Made by a program: the position numbers and the translations under genes
The notes under the pieces: model-generated
What the model was told of the DNA's origin: nothing
What the model saw: the letters and a program-made list of their open reading frames with translations, nothing else
Databases searched by the model: none
In this document: positions 44,988-55,349 of the stretch, piece after piece
Numbering within the stretch: position 1 is the first letter of the stretch
Layout of the letters: each line of letters opens with the position of its first letter
Origin: Paraburkholderia caballeronis
GTDB lineage: Bacteria; Pseudomonadota; Gammaproteobacteria; Burkholderiales; Burkholderiaceae
Direction: 5' to 3'
Assembly (NCBI RefSeq): GCF_900104845.1
Contig: NZ_FNSR01000003.1
Span: 930,001 to 994,000 of the forward strand
Length of the DNA stretch: 64,000 nt

Positions 44988-47900
44988 GTGGTCACTATTC
45001 ACGTCGTCGCAAAAAAGACTGGACAAACCGTTGCACAAAACGGCAACCAGGTCCGTCTGATCGATCCGTCGGTCATCACGGCAGACATTCCGCCGTCGCA
45101 GATCCAGTCGATCGCGCGCGACGGCAACAGGCTCGTCGTCAAGCTGAAGACCGGCGAAGTGGTCACCATCGAAAACTTCTTCGGACCGGACGGCGCAGCG
45201 ACGAGCGACTTCGTGATTCACGACGTTGCAAGCGGATCGTTCTGGGAGGCCGAGTACGCGGCTTCGTCCGGCGAATTGACGCTCGTGCCGATCGATTCGC
45301 CCGATCAGTTGCTCGACGCGTCCGCGGGCGCTCTCCCATGGCTGCCGCTTGCCGCGATGGCGGCTGCCGGCGTCGGAATGGGGGTGGCGGCGGGCGTGTC
45401 GTCGTCGGGAGGTTCGTCGCGTGGCCCCGTTGCGCACGCCGAGACGCCCGGCACGCCGTCGGCTCCGGGCGCATTCGAACTGCTGTCGAACAACATGTAC
45501 GGGCTCGTCGGCAAGGCCGATCCGGGCACGACGGTCACGCTGACGCGGCCGGACGGCTCGACGGTAACCACCGTCACGGGCGATAGCGGCATCTGGCATT
45601 TCAATCCGAATCCGCTCGCGGACGGCGAGCAGGGCACGGTGAGCGGCACGGACTCGAATGGGAGCCCGGTCGGGCCGCTCGGCACCGGCGTGACGGACGT
45701 GACGCCGCCGGCCGATCCGACGATCGAGCATAACGGCGCGGGCGAACTGAGCGGCACCGCGGAGCCGGGCAGCACCATCACGCTGACGCTGCCGGACGGC
45801 AGCACGGTCACGACGGTTGCGGACGGCAACGGTCACTGGAGCTTCGGACCCAATCCGCTCGCGGACGGCGAATCGGGCACGCTGATCGCAACCGATCCGT
45901 CAGGAAACAATTCGGCCCCCGAAACGACGGGGCCGATGAATTCGACGCCGCCCGACGAATCGCAATTGAACGTTGACCAGAACAACCAGCACGGACTGTC
46001 GGGCACTGGTACGCCGGGCGATACGATCGTCGTCGAGTTGCCGGACGGCAGCACCGTCACGACGATCGTCGACGAGAACGGCCATTGGGAATTTGTCCCC
46101 AACCCGCTGCCGGACGGCGGCACGGGCACGATTACGGAGATCGATCCGAACGGTAATTCAACCGGTGGGGTCACGACCGGTCCGAGCGACCAGACGCCGC
46201 CCGACGAATCGCAACTGACCGTTGACCAGAACAACGGCAACGGCCTCGGCGGCACGGGCACGCCGGGTGACACCATCACCGTCGAACGGCCGGACGGTAC
46301 GACCGTCACGACCATCGTCGATGAGAACGGTCATTGGGAAATCTCGCCGAACCCGCTGCCCGATGGCAGCGCCGGTACGATTACTGAAACCGATCCGAAC
46401 GGTAATTCGACCGGCGGCATCACGACCGGTCCGAGCGACCAGACGCCGCCCGACGAATCGCAACTGACCGTCGACCAGAACAATGGCAATGGTCTCGGCG
46501 GCACGGGCACGCCCGGCGACACCATCACCGTCGAACGGCCGGACGGTACGACCGTCACGACCATCGTCGATGAGAACGGTCATTGGGAAATCTCGCCGAA
46601 CCCGCTGCCCGATGGCGGTAGCGGCACCATCACCGAAACCGATCCGAACGGTAATTCGACTGGCGGCATCACCACCGGTCCGAGCGACCAGACGCCGCCT
46701 GATGAATCGCAACTGACCGTCGATCAGAACAATGGCAACGGCCTCGGTGGCACGGGCACGCCGGGCGACACCATCACCGTCGAACGGCCAGACGGTACGA
46801 CCGTCACGACCATCGTCGATGAGAACGGTCATTGGGAAATCTCGCCGAACCCGCTGCCCGATGGCGGTAGCGGCACCATCACCGAAACCGATCCGAACGG
46901 TAATTCGACCGGCGGCATCACCACCGGGCCGAGCGACCAGACGCCGCCTGACGAGTCGCAACTGACCGTTGACCAGAACAATGGCAACGGCCTCGGCGGC
47001 ACGGGCACGCCCGGCGACACCATCACCGTCGAGCGGCCGGACGGTACGACCGTCACGACCATCGTCGATGAGAACGGTCATTGGGAAATCTCGCCGAACC
47101 CGCTGCCCGATGGCAGCACCGGTACGATTACTGAAACCGATCCGAACGGTAATTCGACTGGCGGCATCACCACCGGGCCGAGCGACCAGACGCCGCCTGA
47201 CGAGTCGCAACTGACCGTCGATCAGAACAATGGCAATGGTCTCGGCGGCACGGGCACGCCCGGCGACACCATCACCGTCGAACGGCCGGACGGTACGACC
47301 GTCACGACCATCGTCGATGAGAACGGTCATTGGGAAATCTCGCCGAACCCGCTGCCCGATGGCAGCACCGGCACGATTACTGAAACCGATCCGAACGGTA
47401 ATTCGACCGGCGGCATCACCACCGGGCCGAGCGACCAGACGCCGCCTGACGAGTCGCAACTGACCGTCGATCAGAACAATGGCAATGGTCTAGGCGGCAC
47501 GGGCACGCCCGGAGACACCATCACCGTCGAACGGCCGGACGGTACGACCGTCACGACCATCGTCGATGAGAACGGTCATTGGGAAATCTCGCCGAACCCG
47601 CTGCCCGATGGCAGCACCGGTACGATTACTGAAACCGATCCGAACGGTAATTCGACTGGCGGCATCACCACCGGGCCGAGCGACCAGACGCCGCCTGACG
47701 AGTCGCAACTGACCGTCGATCAGAACAATGGCAATGGTCTCGGCGGCACGGGCACGCCCGGCGACACCATCACCGTCGAACGGCCGGACGGTACGACCGT
47801 CACGACCATCGTCGATGAGAACGGTCATTGGGAAATCTCGCCGAACCCGCTGCCCGATGGCAGCACCGGCACGATTACTGAAACCGATCCGAACGGTAAT

Positions 47901-50900
47901 TCGACCGGCGGCATCACCACCGGGCCGAGCGACCAGACGCCGCCTGACGAGTCGCAACTGACCGTCGATCAGAACAATGGCAATGGTCTAGGCGGCACGG
48001 GCACGCCCGGCGACACCATCACCGTCGAACGGCCGGACGGTACGACCGTCACGACCATCGTCGATGAGAACGGTCATTGGGAAATCTCGCCGAACCCGCT
48101 GCCCGATGGCAGCACCGGTACGATTACTGAAACCGATCCGAACGGTAATTCGACTGGCGGCATCACCACCGGGCCGAGCGACCAGACGCCGCCTGACGAG
48201 TCGCAACTGACCGTCGATCAGAACAATGGCAATGGTCTCGGCGGCACGGGCACGCCCGGCGACACCATCACCGTCGAACGGCCGGACGGTACGACCGTCA
48301 CGACCATCGTCGATGAGAACGGTCATTGGGAAATCTCGCCGAACCCGCTGCCCGATGGCAGCACCGGCACGATTACTGAAACCGATCCGAACGGTAATTC
48401 GACCGGCGGCATCACCACCGGGCCGAGCGACCAGACGCCGCCTGACGAGTCGCAACTGACCGTCGATCAGAACAATGGCAATGGTCTAGGCGGCACGGGC
48501 ACGCCCGGCGACACCATCACCGTCGAACGGCCGGACGGTACGACCGTCACGACCATCGTCGATGAGAACGGTCATTGGGAAATCTCGCCGAACCCGCTGC
48601 CCGATGGCAGCACCGGTACGATTACTGAAACCGATCCGAACGGTAATTCGACTGGCGGCATCACCACCGGGCCGAGCGACCAGACGCCGCCTGACGAGTC
48701 GCAACTGACCGTCGATCAGAACAATGGCAATGGTCTCGGCGGCACGGGCACGCCCGGCGACACCATCACCGTCGAACGGCCGGACGGTACGACCGTCACG
48801 ACCATCGTCGATGAGAACGGTCATTGGGAAATCTCCCCGAACCCGCTGCCCGATGGCAGCACCGGCACGATTACTGAAACCGATCCGAACGGTAATTCGA
48901 CCGGCGGCATCACCACCGGGCCGAGCGACCAGACGCCGCCTGACGAGTCGCAACTGACCGTCGATCAGAACAATGGCAATGGTCTCGGCGGCACCGGCAC
49001 GCCGGGTGACACCATCACCGTCGAACGGCCGGACGGTACGACCGTCACGACCATCGTCGATGAGAACGGTCATTGGGAAATCTCCCCGAACCCGCTGCCC
49101 GATGGCGGTAGCGGCACCATCACCGAAACCGATCCGAACGGTAATTCGACTGGCGGAATCACCACCGGGCCGAGCGACCAGACGCCGCCTGATGAATCGC
49201 AACTGACCGTCGATCAGAACAATGGCAATGGCCTCGGCGGCACGGGCACGCCCGGCGACACCATCACCGTCGAGCGGCCGGACGGTACGACCGTCACGAC
49301 CATCGTCGATGAGAATGGTCATTGGGAAATTGCGCCGAACCCGCTGCCCGATGGCAGCACCGGCACCATCACCGAAACCGATCCGAACGGTAATTCGACC
49401 GGCGGCATCACCACCGGTCCGAGCGACCAGACCCCGCCCGACGAGTCGCAACTGACCGTTGACCAAAACAATGGCAATGGCCTCGGCGGTACCGGCACGC
49501 CCGGCGACACCATCACCGTCGAACGGCCCGACGGCAGCACCATCACGACGACCGTCGACAACAGCGGCCATTGGGAGATCAGCCCGAATCCGCTGCCCGA
49601 TGGCGCGACGGGCACCGTCGTCGAAACCGATCCGGCCGGCAACGCCACCGGCGGCCTCACCACCGGGCCGAGCGACCAGACCCCGCCGGCCGCGCTCAAC
49701 GAAAGCGCCATCGACCTGAACGACGACGTCGGCACGATCACCGGCACGATCGCGCATGGCGGCGTGACCGACGACGGCAAGCCGACCTTCAGCGGCCACA
49801 TCGACGGCGGCGACGTCGCAACGGTCAACGTCTACGACAACGGCGCGCTCATCGGCAGCGCCGCGGTCGATACGGACGGCAACTGGAGCTTCGAACCCGC
49901 GCTGCCGATCACGCCCGGCTCGCACGACTTCCAGGCCGCGCCGGTCGACGGGGCGGGCAACGAAGGACCGAAAACCGGCGACTGGAACTTCACGCTGCTC
50001 GGCGCCGCCCCGGCCGCCCCGGCGATCACGCTGGTGACGGACGACAACGCGCAGACAGCCGTCGCGCTGCAGAAGGGCGACACCACCGCCGACGCGACGC
50101 CGACCATCGGCGGCACGGGCTCCGCTGGCACCACCGTTACGGTGTTCGTCAACGGCACCGCGGTCGGCTCGACGGTCGTCGCCGACGACGGCACCTGGAG
50201 CTTGACGACGCCGACGTTGAGCGGCGATGGCGTCAAGACGATCACCGCGCAGGCGAGCGATGCAGCCGGCCAGCTCAGTCCGATGACGGGCGGCTTCGAC
50301 ATCGTGCTCGACACGACCGCGCCGGCCGCGCCCGCCACGGTCGCGGCGCTGGACAGCGTCGGCCCGGTCACCGGCGCAATCGCCCAGGGCAGCGCCACCG
50401 ACGACGCACGGCCGCAATTCACCGGCAGCGGCGCGGAGGCCAACGCGGTCGTGACGCTGTACGACGGCGCTACGGTGCTGGGCACCGCGACGGTAGACGC
50501 GTCAGGCAACTGGAGCTTCACGCCGCTGACGCCGCTGGCGGACGGCGCGCACGCGATCACCGCCACGCTGACCGACCAGGCGGGCAACGTCAGCGCGGCC
50601 AGCCCGGCGCTGAACTTCGCCGTGGATACCGGCACGGTGATCGTGAGCATCGCGAAGGCGATCGACGACGTCGGCACGATCCAGGGCGACGTCGCGAACA
50701 ACGGCCTGACCGACGACGCAACGCCGACGCTCGCCGGCACCGCGACGCCCAATGCGGTCGTGACGGTCAAGGAAGGGACGACGGTGCTCGGCAGCGTCAC
50801 CGCGGACGCCCAGGGCAACTGGAGCCTCACCCTGCCGCCGCAGAGCGAAGGCGCGCACACCTACACGGCCGTTGCGGCCAACACCGCGGGCACCGAAGGC

Positions 50901-53900
50901 AGCGCGAACTTCACGCTGACCATCGATCTGACGCCGCCGTCCACGCCCGTAGTCGGCACGGTGAGCGACGACGTCGGCGTCTATCAGGGCACCCTCGCGC
51001 AGAACGGCTACACCGACGACACGACGCCGACGCTGGCCGGCTCCGGCGCCACGCCAGGCAACACGATCCTCGTGTATGACAACGGTTCGCTGGCCGGCAG
51101 CGTTACGGTTGCATCGGACGGCACCTGGAACTACACGCCGACCACGCCGCTCGCCGAGGGAACGCACAACCTGACGGCCGTTGCGGTGGATGCGGCGGGC
51201 AACCAGAGCGCGCCTGGCACGCCGTTCGTGCTGAACGTCGATACCACGCCACCGCAGGCCGCTGTGGCCATCACCGGCATCACGCCGGATACCGGCACGC
51301 CCGGCGACTTCGTCACGTCGTCGACGACGCTGACCGTGTACGGCACGCTGTCGCAGGCGCTCGGCGCGAACGAGTCGGTACAGATCAGCATCGACGGCGG
51401 CGCGACGTGGATCAACGCGACGTCGGTCGCCGGCACGAGCTGGAGCTACGTCGATCCGCGCGTGCTGGCCGATGGCGAAGTCGACTACGCGGTGCGCGTA
51501 ATCGACACGGCCGGCAACGTCGGCAGTTCGGCGTCGCAGGCGGTCTTCATCGACACGGGCATCAGCCTCTCGGTGCAGATCACCGACATCACGCCCGACA
51601 GCGGCGTCGCCGGCGACTTCATCACGAATGCCGGTCAGATCACCGTGACCGGCACGTTGAGCCAGGCGCTGCCCGGCGGCGCGAAGGTGCAGGTGTCGAC
51701 CGACGGCGGCAACACCTGGGCCGACGCGGCGACGACCGGCACGAGCTGGATCTACGCGGACCCGACCGCCTATACGGGTAGCACGACGGTGCACTACGAC
51801 GTGCGCGTGCTGAGCGCGGGCGGCGACGTGGTGGACACGGTCGGCCAGGACGTGGTGATCGACATGACCCCGCCGGCTGCGCTCGCACAGATCGTATCGA
51901 TCACCGAGGATCTCGGCGCGAGCGGCTCGGACTTCATCACGAGCGACAACCGGCCGGTCATCAACGGCCAGGTCAACCAGGCGGTCGACGACGGCTCGTC
52001 GGTGCTCGTCAGCATCGACGGCGGCAATAGCTGGCAGCCGGCGACCACGTTCGACGGCACGAACTGGACGCTCGACCTGGGCGGACAAACGCTCGCGGAC
52101 GGCAGCTACGTGCTGCAGGCGCGCGTGCAGGATGCGGCCGGCAACCTCGGCACGATCTCCACGCAAGTGCTGCAGATCAATACACAGCCGCTGGACGCAG
52201 GCGGCATCAGTTCGACGTTCGCGTTGAACACGGACACGTCGGTCGGCGTGGCGGGCGTGTATTCGACCGCGCAGACGGCGACGAACGGCGACCTGACCAC
52301 CCGCGATCAGACGCTGACGTTCTCCGGCACGCTGACCAAGGCGTTGACCGCGAACCAGTACCTGCAACTGTCGCTCGACGATGGGCACACGTGGGTCACG
52401 GTGCTGTCGCAGAGCGGCACACTGTGGACCTACAGCGCCGACGCGCTGACCGGCAGCCAGACGCTGAACGTGAAGATGCAGGTGGTCAGCGCGTCCGGCG
52501 TGGTCGCGACCGGCACCAGCTTCGTCGATCAGACCGTCGTACTCGCGCTCGATGCGCCGCCGTCGCTCGCCCAGGCGCCGAACATCGCGAGCGTCACCGA
52601 CACGAATGCGGCCTACGCGTTCTCGTCGACCCTGTACGGCAAGGTGGCCGCCGGCTCGCTGGTCGCGCTGGTGGACGACGTGAACCGCGACGGCACCTAC
52701 GAGGAGGGCATCGACCGGATCACCGGTTACGCGAGCGCGGACCAGAACGGCGACTGGAGCTTCAACGCGTCGCTCGGCAAGGGGCTGCATAGCGTCGGCT
52801 TCATGGTGTGGGACGCGGCCGGCAACGCGTCGGGTTTCGGCCCGCTCGTGATGACCAGCACCGGCACGCTGACGAACACGGTCGGCAGCAGCACCAGTTC
52901 GACCGGCTGGGGCGGCACCGCCACGGGGGGCGACTGGGGGCTGGGCGCGGGCGCGGCGACGATCGACGAGAACGGCAACTGGGCGTTCTTCCAGAGTTCG
53001 ATCGGCACGAAGTCGGGCGCGGCCGCCTATTCGGGCTGGGTGTTCGACGTGACGCCGAACGGCTATTCGGCGACCTATCTGCCGGAGTCGTCGGCGGTCG
53101 CGAACGCGCCGACGAACGGCGACGACTATGGCCACGTGATCCGTCAGGGCGTGTTCGTCGACGTGAACCGCGACGGCTACATGGACGTGTTAGGCAAGGT
53201 CAGCCAGGACTCCGCCGCGGTGGCGCTGTGGACGAAGAATGCGGACGGCAGCTACACCGCCAGCTCGTTCACGTTCCCGACCCCCGCGTGGTGGAACCCG
53301 CTCGACCAACAGAACACGTTCGGCGCGGCCGGCTCGGTGATCGCGTGGGACCGGTATGGCGACGGTTACTCGGACTTCGTCGTCACGTACAGCGGCGCGG
53401 GGCTCTCGTGGCAATCGGACCAGTCGTACACGTACATCAGCAACAACAACGGCGTGCTGAGCGCGGACGCGGGCCAGAATGGCTTCCGCTGGTTCCAGAC
53501 TGAGGTCAGCGGCGTGGACGTGAACAACAACGGCACGGTCGATCTCGCGGGCCGTTCCGATCAGGACAGCGGCCGCGCGCTCGACATCCAGTTGTTCAAC
53601 GCGGACGGCAGCATCGGCGCGGACAAGATGTACAACGGCGTGTTCCGTGGCGATGGCGCGTATTTCAACGCGAACACCGCGTACTCGATGACGTGGGCCG
53701 ATTTCAACGGCGACGGTTATCTCGACCTGTATCTGAACCGGGGTTACCAGTCGCCGACGACCACCGGCAACAGCGACGAAAGCCGCATCTACCTGAACCA
53801 GGGCAACGATGCGAACGGCAACTGGCTCGGGATGAGCGCGAACCCGCTGTATTTCGACGACACGCTGGCCGGAACCGCGAGCAATCACTTCGACGGCGGC

Positions 53901-55289
53901 GCGTCGCTCGCGGTGGACTGGAACCACGACGGCAAGATGGACGTGATCGAGGTGCCGCGGCAGAACATCGCGAACTACCCGATCAACGCGCCCACAGCAC
54001 CGATGGTGTACCTGAACAGCGGCACGAACGTGTGGACCGGCACCGGCAAGGCGCTCGGCACGACGCTGTACGACGACATCACCGGCGCGGTCGCGGTCGA
54101 TTACGACTGGGACGGCGCGGTCGATCTGGTGATGTACCGCGCGGGCAGCACGACCGCCGGCGTCAACTCGAACACCGCGCCGGCCGTGCTGATCCACAAC
54201 GACAACGCGGTCGCCTACGGCACGAGCCTGACGTTCAAGATCCTCGACCAGAACGGCGTGAACAGCTTCTTCGGCAACACGGTGAAGCTGTACAACTCCG
54301 CCGGCGACCTCGTGGCGACGCAGGTGATCAACGCGCAGTCGTCGGTGACGACGGACAGTTCGGGCCTGCTGCACTTCTACGGGCTCGATCCGCACGACAC
54401 GTACTCGGTGCAGTTGCTGCGCAACGACAACGGCACGATCAACCACGTCAGTGGCAGCACCTACAACCAGAGCTACGTGAACGGCACGGTCAACCTGAAC
54501 TGGACCGGCATTCAGCCGGGTGATGCGGATCACGCGTACGTGCTGACTGCCGAGGCAACCAATGCCGCCAACGACACGACCGCCGCGGGCGTCGTCGGCA
54601 CCGGCTACAACGACACGTTCTACGGCACGCTCGGCGACGACGTGATCAACGGCGGCGGCGGCTGGAACACGCTGATGGACGGCAGCCGCACGTGGAGTAA
54701 CACGGGCGGCATGGACGTGGTCGATTACAGCCGCGCCAGCGGAATGATGAACGTGAACCTGATGACCGGCGTCGCAACCGGCATGGGCAACGACACGTTG
54801 ACTCACATCGAGGGCTTGATCGGCGGCAACTACGGCAACTCGTTCACCGACAACGCGGCGAACAACACGTTCCAGGGCGGCGCCGGCAACGACGTGTTCT
54901 ATCTGACCAACGGCGGCAACGACACGCTCGTCTACAAGGCGCTGAACAACGCCGATGCGACCGGCGGCAACGGTCACGACTCGGTGTACGGATTCACGGT
55001 CGGCAACACGCTGACGAACGCGAATGCGGACCTGCTCGACCTGAGCGATCTGCTGTCCGGCTACAAGGGCAGCGTGAGCCTGCTCACCGACCAGGGGACG
55101 GTGAAACTCGACGCGGCATCGCAGGGGCTGCAGGACTACCTGAAGGTCGATGTGGTCGGCAACGACACGGTCATCAGCGTCGACCGGGACGGCGCCGGCA
55201 GTCAGTTGACCTCCAGCGCCGTGGTCACGCTGGTGAACGTGCAGACGGATCTGCTCACGTTGTTGCAGAACCACCAGATCCTGATCTGA
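44988..55289 (+). CDS. Giant BapA-type repeat adhesin, type I secreted
   Basis: The 3433-residue surface adhesin has no Sec signal. Residues 1-140 form a BapA-type N-terminal region (VTIHVVAKKTGQTVAQNGNQ, then a Gly/Ala hydrophobic stretch AAMAAAGVGMGVAAG). Residues 150-316 are two diverged Ig-like repeats. Residues 317-1561 are fifteen 83-residue repeats. About ten more varied Ig-like domains run to about 2540. Residues 2720-3040 carry six FG-GAP/VCBS calcium loops (for example VDVNRDGYMD, ADFNGDGYLD). The C-terminus (3190-3433) has RTX-like GGAGNDVF motifs and ends VTLVNVQTDLLTLLQNHQILI, a type I secretion signal. The start is a GTG with GGAGG 5 nt upstream. It heads an operon with its own TolC-ABC-HlyD export system. 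The likely role is biofilm formation or host attachment. Confidence 0.93.
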   Translation: MVTIHVVAKKTGQTVAQNGNQVRLIDPSVITADIPPSQIQSIARDGNRLVVKLKTGEVVTIENFFGPDGAATSDFVIHDVASGSFWEAEYAASSGELTLVPIDSPDQLLDASAGALPWLPLAAMAAAGVGMGVAAGVSSSGGSSRGPVAHAETPGTPSAPGAFELLSNNMYGLVGKADPGTTVTLTRPDGSTVTTVTGDSGIWHFNPNPLADGEQGTVSGTDSNGSPVGPLGTGVTDVTPPADPTIEHNGAGELSGTAEPGSTITLTLPDGSTVTTVADGNGHWSFGPNPLADGESGTLIATDPSGNNSAPETTGPMNSTPPDESQLNVDQNNQHGLSGTGTPGDTIVVELPDGSTVTTIVDENGHWEFVPNPLPDGGTGTITEIDPNGNSTGGVTTGPSDQTPPDESQLTVDQNNGNGLGGTGTPGDTITVERPDGTTVTTIVDENGHWEISPNPLPDGSAGTITETDPNGNSTGGITTGPSDQTPPDESQLTVDQNNGNGLGGTGTPGDTITVERPDGTTVTTIVDENGHWEISPNPLPDGGSGTITETDPNGNSTGGITTGPSDQTPPDESQLTVDQNNGNGLGGTGTPGDTITVERPDGTTVTTIVDENGHWEISPNPLPDGGSGTITETDPNGNSTGGITTGPSDQTPPDESQLTVDQNNGNGLGGTGTPGDTITVERPDGTTVTTIVDENGHWEISPNPLPDGSTGTITETDPNGNSTGGITTGPSDQTPPDESQLTVDQNNGNGLGGTGTPGDTITVERPDGTTVTTIVDENGHWEISPNPLPDGSTGTITETDPNGNSTGGITTGPSDQTPPDESQLTVDQNNGNGLGGTGTPGDTITVERPDGTTVTTIVDENGHWEISPNPLPDGSTGTITETDPNGNSTGGITTGPSDQTPPDESQLTVDQNNGNGLGGTGTPGDTITVERPDGTTVTTIVDENGHWEISPNPLPDGSTGTITETDPNGNSTGGITTGPSDQTPPDESQLTVDQNNGNGLGGTGTPGDTITVERPDGTTVTTIVDENGHWEISPNPLPDGSTGTITETDPNGNSTGGITTGPSDQTPPDESQLTVDQNNGNGLGGTGTPGDTITVERPDGTTVTTIVDENGHWEISPNPLPDGSTGTITETDPNGNSTGGITTGPSDQTPPDESQLTVDQNNGNGLGGTGTPGDTITVERPDGTTVTTIVDENGHWEISPNPLPDGSTGTITETDPNGNSTGGITTGPSDQTPPDESQLTVDQNNGNGLGGTGTPGDTITVERPDGTTVTTIVDENGHWEISPNPLPDGSTGTITETDPNGNSTGGITTGPSDQTPPDESQLTVDQNNGNGLGGTGTPGDTITVERPDGTTVTTIVDENGHWEISPNPLPDGGSGTITETDPNGNSTGGITTGPSDQTPPDESQLTVDQNNGNGLGGTGTPGDTITVERPDGTTVTTIVDENGHWEIAPNPLPDGSTGTITETDPNGNSTGGITTGPSDQTPPDESQLTVDQNNGNGLGGTGTPGDTITVERPDGSTITTTVDNSGHWEISPNPLPDGATGTVVETDPAGNATGGLTTGPSDQTPPAALNESAIDLNDDVGTITGTIAHGGVTDDGKPTFSGHIDGGDVATVNVYDNGALIGSAAVDTDGNWSFEPALPITPGSHDFQAAPVDGAGNEGPKTGDWNFTLLGAAPAAPAITLVTDDNAQTAVALQKGDTTADATPTIGGTGSAGTTVTVFVNGTAVGSTVVADDGTWSLTTPTLSGDGVKTITAQASDAAGQLSPMTGGFDIVLDTTAPAAPATVAALDSVGPVTGAIAQGSATDDARPQFTGSGAEANAVVTLYDGATVLGTATVDASGNWSFTPLTPLADGAHAITATLTDQAGNVSAASPALNFAVDTGTVIVSIAKAIDDVGTIQGDVANNGLTDDATPTLAGTATPNAVVTVKEGTTVLGSVTADAQGNWSLTLPPQSEGAHTYTAVAANTAGTEGSANFTLTIDLTPPSTPVVGTVSDDVGVYQGTLAQNGYTDDTTPTLAGSGATPGNTILVYDNGSLAGSVTVASDGTWNYTPTTPLAEGTHNLTAVAVDAAGNQSAPGTPFVLNVDTTPPQAAVAITGITPDTGTPGDFVTSSTTLTVYGTLSQALGANESVQISIDGGATWINATSVAGTSWSYVDPRVLADGEVDYAVRVIDTAGNVGSSASQAVFIDTGISLSVQITDITPDSGVAGDFITNAGQITVTGTLSQALPGGAKVQVSTDGGNTWADAATTGTSWIYADPTAYTGSTTVHYDVRVLSAGGDVVDTVGQDVVIDMTPPAALAQIVSITEDLGASGSDFITSDNRPVINGQVNQAVDDGSSVLVSIDGGNSWQPATTFDGTNWTLDLGGQTLADGSYVLQARVQDAAGNLGTISTQVLQINTQPLDAGGISSTFALNTDTSVGVAGVYSTAQTATNGDLTTRDQTLTFSGTLTKALTANQYLQLSLDDGHTWVTVLSQSGTLWTYSADALTGSQTLNVKMQVVSASGVVATGTSFVDQTVVLALDAPPSLAQAPNIASVTDTNAAYAFSSTLYGKVAAGSLVALVDDVNRDGTYEEGIDRITGYASADQNGDWSFNASLGKGLHSVGFMVWDAAGNASGFGPLVMTSTGTLTNTVGSSTSSTGWGGTATGGDWGLGAGAATIDENGNWAFFQSSIGTKSGAAAYSGWVFDVTPNGYSATYLPESSAVANAPTNGDDYGHVIRQGVFVDVNRDGYMDVLGKVSQDSAAVALWTKNADGSYTASSFTFPTPAWWNPLDQQNTFGAAGSVIAWDRYGDGYSDFVVTYSGAGLSWQSDQSYTYISNNNGVLSADAGQNGFRWFQTEVSGVDVNNNGTVDLAGRSDQDSGRALDIQLFNADGSIGADKMYNGVFRGDGAYFNANTAYSMTWADFNGDGYLDLYLNRGYQSPTTTGNSDESRIYLNQGNDANGNWLGMSANPLYFDDTLAGTASNHFDGGASLAVDWNHDGKMDVIEVPRQNIANYPINAPTAPMVYLNSGTNVWTGTGKALGTTLYDDITGAVAVDYDWDGAVDLVMYRAGSTTAGVNSNTAPAVLIHNDNAVAYGTSLTFKILDQNGVNSFFGNTVKLYNSAGDLVATQVINAQSSVTTDSSGLLHFYGLDPHDTYSVQLLRNDNGTINHVSGSTYNQSYVNGTVNLNWTGIQPGDADHAYVLTAEATNAANDTTAAGVVGTGYNDTFYGTLGDDVINGGGGWNTLMDGSRTWSNTGGMDVVDYSRASGMMNVNLMTGVATGMGNDTLTHIEGLIGGNYGNSFTDNAANNTFQGGAGNDVFYLTNGGNDTLVYKALNNADATGGNGHDSVYGFTVGNTLTNANADLLDLSDLLSGYKGSVSLLTDQGTVKLDAASQGLQDYLKVDVVGNDTVISVDRDGAGSQLTSSAVVTLVNVQTDLLTLLQNHQILI
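45936..49670 (+). repeat. Fifteen 249-bp in-frame tandem repeats in the adhesin gene
   Basis: Units start at 45936 and then every 249 bp through 49422. Copy 1 and copy 15 are diverged, while copies 2-14 are nearly identical at the protein level. Silent differences alternate between copies 5 and 12 (GGTCTAGG or GGTCTCGG, ACCGGTACG or ACCGGCACG, TCGACTGGC or TCGACCGGC), so copies 7-8, 9-10 and 11-12 repeat as 498-bp pairs. Confidence 0.97.
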
Positions 55290-55349
55290 GCGTAAGCAGA
55301 AAAGTCGATAACAGCAGCAGATAAATGTTTGATTCGGAGAGGTCTCGAA

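Noticed and set aside
45936..49670. Regular repeats that could be read as a CRISPR-like array
   Set aside because: Units are 249 bp, contiguous and in frame within one protein, with no unique spacers.
46158..50417. Long minus-strand frames across the adhesin repeats (up to 643 codons)
   Set aside because: They are the periodic antisense shadow of the 249-bp repeat and have no independent motifs.
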